From: Pelagophyceae sp. CCMP2097
Lineage: Eukaryota; Sar; Pelagophyceae
DNA: 55,184 bases
Assembly (NCBI GenBank): GCA_026770575.1
Contig: MU657274.1
Location: 33,093-88,276, forward strand
Reading direction: 5' to 3'
The notes beneath the pieces are model-generated. The model was not told the DNA's origin. It ran no database searches and saw nothing but the letters and a program-made list of their open reading frames with translations. The position numbers and the translations under genes are program-made. Shown here one piece after another: positions 21,539 to 30,563 of this stretch. Position 1 is the stretch's first letter; the number at the start of each line of letters is the position of its first letter.

Positions 21539-22635
21539 TCACTGGAAGTAGCCGTCCTCGGCGAGGCCGCCCCAGAGCAAGAACTCGGCAAAGGCCTAGG
21601 GGGCGTGTGACGTGCCGCCCGCGGCGGCGCGTCTCGGGGCGCTTCGAGGGATGCCTCGAGCGCGCGCTCCAAAGATGCCGGACGCTGGTCCTGCACGGCT
21701 CCGAGGGGCCCTCCGATGAAGGGTCCGACGATGTAGATCCAGAACCCGCCTCGCGGCCCCGGGATAGCCACGGACCCCCAGCCCGCGCAGGCCGCGACGA
21801 GTCTGGGCCCAAAGTCTCGCGCCGGGTTCCAGCCTGCCTGCGTGATGGGCGCGTAGAGCGCGAGGAGGAGCGAGACGGTGCCTCCGATGAGCAGCGGGAC
21901 GACGACGCGCGACCCGGCCGTCTCTGGTACGGCGTTGTTCGGGTGCGTCAGCGCGAAGATGACGAAGCAGAGCACGAACGTGCCCCAGCCCTCGACGAAG
22001 CAGGCGTGCGCGGCGGTGACGTCGTCCTGCCGGTATACACCCCCGTGGTTCAGCGTGAGGCCCGGGTTGGGAAAGTACTCTCCAAAGGCCGACGCAGACA
22101 AGATCGACTCGGGCGAGCCTCGCGTGATGCCGCGCGACCGCTCAAAGGCCGTAATGGTGCCCGAGTAGATTGCGAGGTTGAGCGCGCCACCGCAGATTGC
22201 GCCGAAGAGCTGCGCGACCATGTACAAACGCGACTTGCGCCAGCCGAGCGAGGGCCGCACGAGCTGGAACGCCAACGTCACGGCCGGATTCAAGTGCGCG
22301 CCGGAGATGCCCGCCGTCGCCGAGATGGCCAGCGCGACGCCTATACCCCAGACAACCGCGACCTGCCAGATGCCAGAGAACGCCCCTGAAAGAGTGCTGC
22401 ACACCGTGCCGCAGCCGAAGAGGACGATCATGCCCGTGCCCACGGCCTCGGCGATGAGGGCGCGCCGGAACTTGGGATCGCGCTTCACTTTAAGCGCGCC
22501 CTCGAGAGGGTCCGTCTCGCCCGACGCCTCGCCCAAGTCGCCGAGGTCCAGGAGATCAGTACCAAAGTCGATGCCCGACTCCATCGAGTTGTGCACCGAC
22601 ACGTCGTCCTGCCGAACAGGCACCGCCTTGACCAT
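21539..22635 (-). CDS. aquaglyceroporin (MIP family)
   Basis: Exons 22635-21697 and 21595-21539 (101-bp intron) give 331 residues. After a ~55-residue acidic cytosolic tail come six membrane helices and two half-helices with HLNPAVTLAF (NPA at 116-118) and GWNPARDFGPR (NPA at 270-272). The Asp after NPAR and the GPR following are the signature of glycerol-conducting GlpF-type channels rather than water-only aquaporins. Splicing to the small last exon replaces a Ser/Pro-rich read-through tail with AFAEFLLWGG, which finishes helix 6 and supports the intron. It likely moves glycerol or other small solutes across plasma or inner membranes. The start is ATG 22635. It is divergent from the acidic-repeat gene. 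Confidence 0.9.
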
Positions 22636-23148
22636 CGCGGCGCGCGAGTCCTCGTAAGATGTTTAGAGATTCGGTCGAAAGGACGCTGCAACTGCACAGT
22701 CAGTTATCACGATTACAGCAAGGGTTTGGCGCTATCCGAGCCGGTCCAACTTTTTAGCGAGGCGAAACTTTGGTACCTGAACCGGAGAAGCAATATTCCG
22801 AATGCCGACTCGGACTTCGGCCGAATCGAGATTGGACTCGATTGCGAGGCGCGAGGGGCCGCGCCGCGCACCCTCGGAGGTGCGTTCGGGCCGCTCTCGC
22901 CCGCGAGGCGCGGCGGTGCTCGCCTCTCCAAAATTCGTATACTGCGAGGGATCCCGACGAGTCATCGAGGCCTCGCCCGACGACATCCTACAAGAACCTC
23001 GACTCAGCCTCGAGTCGAACGCGCGGTGTTTGTTCACAGTTGAGCGGACCGCGGCCACGACGGCGGGCCTTGCCTCGCAGCCGCGGCGTGGGGTCTTGCC
23101 ACCGGCGTGAACCCCCGCGACTCGGTCGTTTCCCCCACGAGCGGTCCG
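22636..23148. promoter_or_regulatory. divergent intergenic region, likely two promoters
   Basis: This 513-bp stretch lies between the aquaglyceroporin start (minus) and the start chosen for the acidic-repeat protein (plus). A plus-strand frame around 22950-23100 (YCEGSRRVIEASPDD) could be an upstream exon of the latter, but I found no ATG and donor pair to support it. Confidence 0.4.
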
Positions 23149-24959
23149 ATGGAGGCCTCGCGCGAGGCGCCCGCCTCCCGCGAGGCGCCCGCCTCCCTCG
23201 AAGCGTTTACGCCGGCGTCGCGGTTCGCCGGTGACGCCTCGGCGAAGCCGCGGCGCCAGAGCACGTCGACGCCGCCCTCCTTGTACAAGACGCAGACGTT
23301 TGACAAGCTCCGCGGCCGCGGCATCTACGACACGTGCGTCGAACCCCCCATCGCTCTGGACGCGGGGCTGCCGCGGGCCGCCGACGCTCATCACCGATTC
23401 GGCGCCGTCGCAGGCTCGTGGAGCAGGAGGCGCAGCGGTCGAAAATCGCGGCCTTGCTCGCCGCGGCGCGCCTCGAGGGCGCGCGCCTCGAGCTCGCGCT
23501 CGCCGAGGCGTCGACGCCGTCGACGTCGCCGCCGGCGACGGCGCCGCAGCGCGCGCCGCACGCGCCCGCCGACGGTCTCGACGACGCGCCCGAGCTTTCG
23601 TGGCTTCTCGCGCTCGTCGACAGCGTGCTCACCGAGAGGCCGGCAGCACCGTGCGCTGAGACGACGACGGCGCCGATTTCGCCGCGGGCCACGACGGCGG
23701 CCGGCGGCGACGCTTCCTCCGGCGGCAAGGAGCGGCGTCGGCGCTCGAACTCGGCGCCGCCTCGCGCCGAGGCGGCGCAGCCGACGCCGGAGCTGCAGCC
23801 GCCCAAGCGGTCCTTCCGGCAAAGGGTCGTCTGCGCGCTCTTCGCCGTGGTCATCAGCCTCGTGTTCATTTTTACCAGGCGGCCGCCGCTCGTCGCCGAG
23901 CAAGCTGCCGAGCAAGCTCTCCCACAGCCCGCATCGGACTCGGAGAGACGATGGATCCAATATTTGACGGCGGCGCGTCGGACCGAGGACTCGGAATTAC
24001 AGACCCAAGGCTACGACCGAGACGAAGACGGCGCGCCTCTGTCGACGGACGACGGCGCGGCAGCGGTCCCAGGAAAGGGCCGCCCGGAGGACGAAGGCGA
24101 CGCCGCGGAAGTCCAAGGCGAAGCCGCGGAGGCACCGTCGTCGGAAGAGGCGGCGGCGGTCGAGATGCTCCAAGCGCCGTCCGAAGGCGCTGTGGACGAC
24201 GCTGCGGAAGTCCAAGGCGCTGTGGAAGAACCGTCGTCGGAAGAGACGGCGGTCGAGCTGCCGCCAGATGCTGCTGAATACAAAGGCGCTGTGGAGGCGC
24301 CGTCGTCGGAGGATGCCATACCGGTCGAGCTTCGAGCGTCGTCCGAAGAGGCGCCGGACGACGCTGCGGAGCTCGAAGGTGCTGTGGAAGAACCGTCGGA
24401 AGAGACGGTGGTCGAGCTCCAAGCGTCGTCCGAAGAGGCGGACGCTGCGGCGGAATACAAAGGCGCTGCGGAGGCGCCGTCGCCGGAGGATGCCGTGCCG
24501 GTCGATCTCCAAGCGGTGTCCCAAGAGCCGCCGGGCGATGCTGCAGAGTACGAAGGCGACGCTTCGGAGGCACCGTCGTCGTCGGACGGGCCGGCGGTCG
24601 AGCTCCAAGCGTCGTCGGAAGAGGCGCCGGCCGAAGCCGATCAAACGGCCGAAGTCCAGAGACCCGCTGGCCGAGACGAAGACGGCACAGCGCCTCTTTC
24701 GGCAGACGAGCACACGGTGGGCGCCGACGCTGCGGAGGCGCCGTCCGAAGACACGACGCCGGTCGAGGCGGACCGCGCCGACGGCGTCGAGGGCCCCGCG
24801 GCCCGGCGGCGGTGCGCTTCGCTGGCGCCGCTCCCGATCAGGCTGCGCGCGACCGGCAGCATCCACCTCTCCCCGATTCAACCGGCGGTCTGCCGAAGCG
24901 CCGGTCGAACTGGCCCGCCGGACTCTGCCGGCGGGCTCCACCTGTCGTCTTTTGCTTAA
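23149..24959 (+). CDS. single-pass membrane protein with a long acidic repeat tail
   Basis: Exons 23149-23333 and 23414-24959 (80-bp intron) give 576 residues. Residues 1-60 are Ala/Ser/Glu-rich with a duplicated SREAPA motif. A probable coiled coil (EAQRSKIAALLAAARLEGAR) follows the splice. A single transmembrane helix (VVCALFAVVISLVFIF, about 200-216) is preceded by basic residues. The rest is a Glu/Ala/Ser repeat region and a Pro-rich end. With no signal peptide, the positive charges before the helix suggest the N-terminus stays cytosolic and the acidic tail is luminal or outside. I recognise no family. The last ~430 bp were copied into the tandem duplication at 26.3 kb. The start is uncertain. 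Confidence 0.6.
24090..24640 (+). repeat. in-frame acidic repeats in the membrane protein
   Basis: About nine copies of a unit of roughly 20-25 codons encode variants of DDAAE.EGAVEEPSSEE..VEL.A. The DNA copies remain clearly alike (gtcgtcggaagag, gctgcggaagtccaa), so the array is probably young or kept alike by slippage or conversion. Confidence 0.8.
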
Positions 24960-25228
24960 ATGGCAAACACCTCCCTGTGTCAATGTCCCACTTGATCGAG
25001 GGAGGCCCGAGAGGTTGCCCGCTCCAGTCGCGTCTCGAGCTTTTGCGAGAGGATCGAGCCGAAAGCTCGACGAGCCGAAAGCTCGAGCCAGGCGTGCAAC
25101 GAGGGTCCTGAGCCCGGTCCTCCCGCAAAGTGGATTTGTTTTGAACCATTCTGCACGTATCCCGGCAAACCGAGAGAATTATTAATACAAAATAATTGTT
25201 CCTCGGTCTGGCTGTGCACGCGGCCGCG

Positions 25229-25754
25229 ATGAGCTTCTACGACCTCGAGGCAATGACGGCGCGCGGCGAGGCGCTGTCGTTTTCATCCCTGCGCGGCCGG
25301 CCGGTCCTCGTGACCAACGTGGCCTCGGAATGAGGCCACACGACCCCGCACTACCGGGAGATGGTAACGGCTCCCCCCCAGAGAGGCCCTTTGCGCGCCG
25401 CGGCGGCGCCACGCCGGCGCGCAGGTGCGTCTGCACGAGGAGATGGGGCCGCAAGGCCTCGCGATCCTAACCTTTCCGTGCAACCAGTTCGGCCGCGAGG
25501 AGCCGGGCGACGGCGCGTCCGTGGCCAAGTTCGCAGAGGCGCGCTTCGGCGCCGCGTTTACGATGATGGCCAAGGTCGACGTCCAGGGGCCCAAAGCCTC
25601 GCCCGTGTTCAAGTTCCTCGCCGGCGAGACGGCAAACGAGCCCATCACGTGGAATTTTGGCATCTACTATGTGATCTCAAAGGCCGGCGTCGTCACGGCG
25701 TTCCCGAACGTCTCGCCTGCCGCCCTCAGTGAGTCGCTTCGCCGCGAACTCTAG
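25229..25754 (+). CDS. selenocysteine glutathione peroxidase, copy A (no signal peptide)
   Basis: Exons 25229-25363 and 25425-25754 (61-bp intron) give 154 residues with the TGA at 25331-25333 read as selenocysteine (residue 35). The context is TNVASE-U-GHTTPHYREM, the exact glutathione peroxidase active-site motif. FPCNQFG supplies the catalytic Gln and ITWNF the Trp. The enzyme reduces H2O2 or lipid peroxides. A SECIS-like hairpin lies 68 bp after the stop. The in-frame start of copy B is missing: 25180-25197 is an AT-rich replacement with a TAA, so translation should begin at the internal ATG, giving a cytosolic form. A gene caller that ignores Sec would stop at TGA. Confidence 0.85.
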
Positions 25755-25821
25755 ACCCCCGAAGCACGGCATATAACCCCGACGCGCGGACGCGCCGCTC
25801 TGACGACCCGCCGAGGCGAGC

Positions 25822-25886
25822 CCGTGAGACGATGACGCCGCGGCGATTAGACTCCTGAGTCGCGCCGCAGCCGACGATCCTCACGG
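25822..25886 (+). promoter_or_regulatory. SECIS-like element of peroxidase copy A
   Basis: Lower stem ccgtgag/ctcacgg (25822-25828 with 25880-25886) is a perfect 7 bp. It is followed by ATGA at 25832 facing GA at 25873-25874, the SECIS core. An upper stem of about 8 GC-rich pairs with one mismatch comes next (gccgcggcg with cgccgcagc), with an apical loop containing CC. This is the layout of a eukaryotic SECIS, which recruits SBP2/eEFSec to decode UGA. Confidence 0.72.
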
Positions 25887-26084
25887 CCGCCGAGGCCCTT
25901 CGTAGCACGTATCTAACGCATCATCGGGAAAGCAGAGCCTCGGCGGTGATCGGGAGCTGCGACGCGACGGAGGCGACGTCGCAGGCCGTGGCGAGGGCGA
26001 ACGGGACACAATTGGGGGGGCTTCGTGATTCTCGTCTTACACAACGGGGTTTCTGGGTATTTATTATGATGCAACGACGCTCGC

Positions 26085-26212
26085 TTACTTGAGCGGGATG
26101 AAGCGCGAGGAGTTGGTCGAGCCGATTCCGGGGCGGCCGTGGCGCACCGGCTTGTATGTGATGGAAAAATCGCCGAGGTAGTGGCCGACCATCTCGGGCT
26201 TGATCTCGAGAC
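26085..26212 (-). pseudogene. 3' fragment of RPS15 left by the tandem duplication
   Basis: The minus strand encodes [19 protein letters not shown] through to [12 protein letters not shown] and a stop, the last ~41 residues of RPS15, with Glu changed to Asp once relative to the full gene. Homology stops abruptly at about 26212. No start or upstream exon remains, and the frame beyond the break reads unrelated sequence. It also carries the RPS15 3' flank (~26020-26084). Confidence 0.9.
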
Positions 26213-26276
26213 CGGCGGCGGCGGTACGGCCTCGGCGTGTAATCGCGCCAGAGGCGCCTCGGTCGTGTCGGTCCCA

Positions 26277-26697
26277 GAAGGCGCCGGACGACGCTGTGGA
26301 GTACGAAGGCAACGCTGCGGAGGCACCGTCGTCGTCGGACGGGCCGGCGGTCGAGCTCCAAGCGTCGTCGGAAGAGGCGCCGGCCGAAGCCGATCAAACT
26401 GCCGAAGTTCAGAGACCCGCTGGCCGAGACGAAGACGGCACAGCGCCTCTTTCGACAGACGAGCATACGGCGGGCGCCAACGCTCCATCGCCGTCCGAAG
26501 ACGCGACGCCCGTCGAGGCGGACTGCGCCGACGGCGTCGAGGGCCCCGCGGTCCGGCGGCGGTGCGCTTCGCTATGCCCGCTCCCGATCAGGCTGCGCGC
26601 GGTCGGCAGCATCCACCTCTCCCCGATGCAACCGGCGGTCTGGCGGACCGGCCCGCCAGATTCTGCCGGCGGGCTCCACCCGTCGCCATTTACTTAA
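26277..26697 (+). pseudogene. 3' fragment of the acidic-repeat gene
   Basis: It encodes a near copy of the last ~140 residues of the acidic-repeat protein (for example [20 protein letters not shown] and TAEVQRPAGRDEDGTAPLS) up to a matching TAA. It lacks the start, coiled coil and transmembrane helix. The frame is still open, so it may be young. It sits between the RPS15 scrap and peroxidase copy B. Confidence 0.85.
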
Positions 26698-26883
26698 AGG
26701 GCAAACGCCTCCCTGTGACAATGTCCCACTTGGTAGAGGCCCGAGAGGGTGCCAGCTCCAGTCGCGGCTCGAGCTTTTGGGAGAGGATCGAGCCGAAAGC
26801 TCGAGCCAGGGCGTGCAACGAAGGGTCCTCCCGGAAAAGTGGATTTGTTTGCACCTTGTGCACGTATCCAAAACCGAGAGAAT

Positions 26884-27452
26884 ATGCGGTGGCTGACGTT
26901 CCTCGGCCTGGCTGTGCACGCGGCCGCGATGAGCTTCTACGACCTCGAGGCGGTGACGGCGCGCGGCGATGCGCTCCAGTTTTCGTCCCTGCGCGGCCGG
27001 CCGGTCCTCGTGACCAACGTGGCCTCGGAATGAGGGCGGACGACCGCGCACTACAAGGAGATGGTAACGCCTCCCCCAGAGAGACCCTTTGCGCGCCGCG
27101 GCGGCGCCACGCCGGCGCGCAGGTGCGTCTGCACGAGGAGATGGGGCCGCAAGGCCTCACTATCCTCGCCTTTCCGTGCGACCAGTTCGGCGGCCAGGAG
27201 CCGGGCGACGGCGCGTCCGTGGCAGAGTTCGCAGAGGCACGCTTCGGCGCCGCGTTTACGATGATGGCCAAGGTCGACGTCCAGGGGCCCAAAGCCTCGC
27301 CCGTGTTCAAGTTCCTCGCCGGCGAGACGGCAAACGAGCCCATCACGTGGAATTTTGGCATCTACTATGTGATCTCAAAGGCCGGCGTCGTCACGGCGTT
27401 CCCGAACGTCTCGCCTGCCGCCCTCACTGAGTCGCTTCGCCGCGAACTCTAG
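26884..27452 (+). CDS. selenocysteine glutathione peroxidase, copy B (with signal peptide)
   Basis: Exons 26884-27063 and 27123-27452 (59-bp intron) give 169 residues with TGA 27031-27033 as selenocysteine (residue 50) in TNVASE-U-GRTTAHYKEM. The start MRWLTFLGLAVHAAA is a short signal peptide, so this form should enter the ER, be secreted or go on to another compartment. The rest is almost identical to copy A, with a few changes (FPCDQFGGQ for FPCNQFGRE). The catalytic Gln and Trp are kept. Exon 2 and the 3' region are nearly identical to copy A, implying a recent duplication or conversion. Its own SECIS-like hairpin follows at 27520. Confidence 0.87.
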
Positions 27453-27519
27453 ACCCCCGAAGCACGGCATATAACCCCGACGCGCGGACGCGCCGCTCTG
27501 ACGACCCGCCGAGGCGAGC

Positions 27520-27584
27520 CCGTGAGACGATGACGCCGCGGCGATTAGACTCCTGAGTCGCGCCGCAGCCGACGATCCTCACGG
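27520..27584 (+). promoter_or_regulatory. SECIS-like element of peroxidase copy B
   Basis: It has the same structure as in copy A: ccgtgag (27520-27526) pairs with ctcacgg (27578-27584), and ATGA at 27530 faces a GA dinucleotide. The 68-bp distance to the stop codon is also the same. Because the whole 3' region was duplicated, the match is not independent evidence. Confidence 0.72.
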
Positions 27585-28032
27585 CCGCCGAGGCCCTTCG
27601 TAGCACGTATCTAACGCATTATCGGCCTTTGTCATCCAGAGGTCTGAGCCGCCGACATCCTTAAAGAAACCCGATGAAACGTATGACGCGACGGTCCACT
27701 CGGCGTACGGAGGCGGCAGCGCACCAGCCGCGCGGAAGCTGGCGCATCTACCAACGATGCCCGTGACGGAAGATGCCCAATGATGCCAGTGTCGAAACAG
27801 ACCCGACGAGGACTGTGGACACTGCGACCGCAGATGCCTGAGGGGTGATATAAAGGGCTCCCCGCACAGGCGAATCCGAAAACGGCGCGGCCACCCACGC
27901 ACGAGACTACATCCGTGCATTTAAGCGCATCCTTGTCCGGATGCGGCCTTGCGGGCGCGCGGGGCGTCGTCAGGCTGCTTCGTCTTACACAACGGGGGTT
28001 CTGGGTATTTATTATGATGCAACGACGCTCGC
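27585..28032. other. spacer between peroxidase copy B and RPS15
   Basis: The first ~40 bp and the last ~70 bp match copy A. The middle (~27625-27985) is unique to this copy. It contains no recognisable gene. A minus-strand frame (27579-27920) has no domain. Its presence only here suggests an insertion after duplication or a deletion from copy A. Confidence 0.55.
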
Positions 28033-28823
28033 TTACTTGAGCGGGATGAAGCGCGAGGAGTTGGTCGAGCCGATTCCGGGGCGGCCGTGGCGCACCGGCT
28101 TGTATGTGATGGAAAACTCGCCGAGGTAGTGGCCGACCATCTCGGGCTTGATCTCGATGCCGTTGAACACCTTGCCGTTGTAGACGCCGATGATGGAGCC
28201 GATCATCTCGGGCATGATGATCATGTTGCGCAGGTGCGTCTTCACCGGCTCGGGCTTGTCCATCGGGCCGCAGTTCTTCTTCGCCTTGCGAAGGCGCGCG
28301 ATGAAGCGCTTCGGCTTCGCCTTGAGGCCGCGGAAGATGCCTGCGGAATGTGCCGTCGACGCGCCGCGGGCGTCGGGGCTGGAAATCGGACCCGAGCGCG
28401 GGGCGTCCCCTCGCCGGACCTTGACCACACTCGGCCACACTTTGGACCCGCTCGCGCGCCTGGAGTCCCCTCTGCGGAGCCTCAGCGGCAGCCCGCCTCC
28501 GTGAGCGCTCTTGCCGCGTCGGGGCCGGGCTGCGGCCGAGGCTTGCGCCCCGCGGGCGCGTCGCCACCGAGCCTCGGCCCGCGCGGCGCCCGGTCGGTCC
28601 GGCGCGGCGGCCGCGGCGCCCGCCGCCTCATGCCCTGCTGCGCCTGCCCGGGCCCCGCCGGACGCGGGCCTGTACGTCGGCGCGCGCGCGCGGAGATGAG
28701 CTTGGCAAACTCCTCGTGGTTGAGGTCGAGCAGCTTCTCAAGCTCGACGCCGCGGAACATGAACTTGCGGAACGTGCGCTTCTTGCGCAGCGCCGCGGCG
28801 CGCTCGATCTCGGCATCATCCAT
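28033..28823 (-). CDS. RPS15: 40S ribosomal protein S15 (uS19)
   Basis: Exons 28823-28676 and 28340-28033 give 151 residues, the usual size. The N-terminus contains [19 protein letters not shown], the splice gives SARARRR-IFRGLK, and the second exon carries [44 protein letters not shown] and the universal C-terminus SSRFIPLK. It is a component of the small-subunit head of cytosolic ribosomes. The intron (335 bp) is the longest in the window and contains no recognisable gene. Ribosomal protein genes often keep their longest intron near the 5' end, sometimes with regulatory content. Its 3' end is duplicated at 26.1 kb. Confidence 0.95.
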
Positions 28824-28940
28824 GGCGGCGGGCGGGACTTTGACTTGAGACCTGGAACCTCGACGGACTGGCGAAGGCTACTTTTTTTCCGTCGCTGACG
28901 AAGGGTCCGTTAACCAACGGCTCCCTCAAGGTTTTCGGCG
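28824..28940. promoter_or_regulatory. 117-bp bidirectional promoter, RPS15/frataxin
   Basis: Only 117 bp separate the ATG codons of RPS15 (minus) and frataxin (plus), so transcription must start from a shared core region. A run of seven T occurs near 28881. No TATA box is seen. Confidence 0.6.
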
Positions 28941-29483
28941 ATGATGTTCCGAGCCGCGATGCTGCGCCGAGCAGCGCTCGCCTGCCGACCACGGCGGGCG
29001 GCAACTCGATGGCTCAGCACGACGTCTGCGGAGCCCGATTTCCACACGTGCGTGGCCTCGTGGTGTTCCGAGGGGTCAGTCCCAAGAGGCCGACGCTCTG
29101 CGCAGGGCGGCCGACGAGACGCTGGAGCGGCTGCTCAACGCCGCAATCGGCCTCGAAGACCACCGCGATGACGTCGAGGCGGCGAGTCCTCGCTTGCCCG
29201 CCGACTGTGGCAGAGTCGTTTTGCCCCCGCCCGAGGCCGCCTGACGGCGCCGCCGCAGGAGCTCGCCGCGGGCGTTTTGAACATCACGCTCGAAAAATCG
29301 CGCGAGTCGTGGGTGATCAACAAGCAGACGCCGAACCGGCAGATCTGGCTCTCCTCGCCGCGCACGGGGCCCTGCCGCTACGAGCTCGGCGGCGACGGCG
29401 TCTGGCGGCACACGCGCGACGGCACAGACCTCTTCGCGCTCCTGCGAACCGAGCTCGACCTCGAAATCGAGGAGCTCGACTGA
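28941..29483 (+). CDS. mitochondrial frataxin
   Basis: Three exons (28941-29047, 29106-29214, 29259-29483) give 146 residues. Introns are 58 and 44 bp. The N-terminus MMFRAAMLRRAALACRPRR is a mitochondrial presequence. After splicing, FHTAADETLERLLNAAIG forms the acidic first helix. The last exon has GVLNITL, WVINKQTPNRQIWLSSP (the frataxin hallmark) and a final helix LFALLRTELDLEIEEL. Frataxin regulates the cysteine desulfurase complex in Fe-S cluster assembly. The second intron's donor (AGA|GTCGTT) was picked by phase; an earlier GT at 29171 would shorten the acidic loop by 15 residues. It is divergent from RPS15. Confidence 0.93.
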
Positions 29484-29617
29484 GGCCCGCCAGCTTCCTT
29501 GTCATGTTAATCGCCCGCTGGCGTCGCCAGAGTTTCAAGAGGCCCCAGAGGCCGCATCATGAGACGCCGGGGCCCCAGAGGCGGCGCGGGAGGCGGCGCG
29601 GGAGGAGCGTCGTATCG

Positions 29618-30563
29618 TTAGAGTTCGACCTCGCGGCCTCCGGTGATGGCGGTGTACTCGGTCGGGAGTGCGGCGCGGAGCTCGCTCCGGCGCTTGCGGT
29701 CCAGCTCTCTCTCGCGCGCAACGACGTCTGGGTCGTCCGGGTCGACGACGTCTCCGGGGTTGAGCGGCGTGCGCGGCGCGCGGCCCTCTGCGCGTGCGAC
29801 GGCGCGGCGCTTGACGTCGATGGCGCCGTCCTGGCCGCGGCGCAGCTCGAGTCTGCGCAGCGCGTCAAAGTTGACGCGCTTGATGCACTGCACAGGGCAC
29901 GTCAGAATGGCCTCGTCGATGACCTCGTCGGCGTCGCCGTGCTGCCGGAAGACGCGCGCCATGCCCTGGTCCGGCTCGATGAAGAACGTCGCCGGCGCGA
30001 CCTGCTCGCAGAGGAGGCAGCCGATGCAGGCGGCCTCGTCGACCCACGCAAACTGCTCGCGGTACCGCGGCGAGCCCGTGGTCGCGTCGATCTCCACGCC
30101 CGCGTGCGAGTCCGCCTCGAGAAGGCGACGGTACCGCGACGCCTCCTAAGCGCGGCGCAGTCGGCTCCGGCCAAAGCCGTGCTCTTCCCGGAGCGCCGGC
30201 ACTGGGGCAGCGCAGTGGTTTCGGCAAACTCACGTCTTCGTCTGCGGCCGAGGCGCCCCAAAAATCGCCAAAGTCGACGCACGCGCCCTGTGCCTCGACG
30301 TCGCAGAAGCCGTCAGCATCGCCCTCGACGGCGCTATCCTCGGCCGCCGCGGTCGGCGCGGCGGTGCCGTCCAGCTCCCAGAACCCGAGGGCGTCGACGC
30401 AGCCCGCCGTTGGGGCGTCGGGGTCGCAGAATGTTTCGTCGTCGTTGGCCGCCGCGTCGGGGCGCCCGCGCAGTGTATTGCGCGCCCGCGCGGCGGCGGG
30501 GCACCATAGCGCGCGCGAAGACGCAAAGTTGCCAATCAGCAGCGCAGCCGCGTAGTTCGCCAT
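29618..30563 (-). CDS. 4Fe-4S ferredoxin-like protein, organelle-targeted
   Basis: Exons 30563-30234 and 30145-29618 (88-bp intron, GAC|GTGAGT) give 285 residues. Residues 1-110 are a hydrophobic start plus an acidic linker with a repeated FCD.D....CVD/GFW.LDG theme (two copies), of unknown role. The second half contains WVDEAACIGCLLCEQ (Cys150, 153, 156) and LTCPVQC (Cys193-Pro), a single 4Fe-4S cluster of the type found in plant and algal chloroplast ferredoxin-like or DnaJ-ferredoxin proteins (FIEPDQGMARVFRQHGD between). No J domain is present. It probably carries electrons in the plastid; partner unknown. Confidence 0.82.

Larger units (their letters stand above)
24525..28160. repeat. tandem segmental duplication, unit about 1.75 kb
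   Basis: Copy A (about 24525-26276) and copy B (about 26277-28160) share, in order, the 3' part of the acidic-repeat gene, a glutathione peroxidase gene with its 3' hairpin, and the 3' end of RPS15. Offsets between matching points are 1752 bp in the acidic segment, ~1700 bp in the peroxidases and 1948 bp at the RPS15 stop codons, so the spacers have since changed, with ~250 bp extra in copy B (about 27625-27985). The head-to-tail junction lies near 26210-26280, joining an RPS15 scrap to an acidic-gene scrap. Confidence 0.9.

Noticed and set aside
25331..25333. TGA in peroxidase copy A (and 27031-27033 in copy B) as disabling stops
   Set aside because: Both lie exactly at the catalytic Sec position in two copies, with intact downstream frames, introns and SECIS-like hairpins; a nonsense mutation at the same catalytic codon is much less likely.
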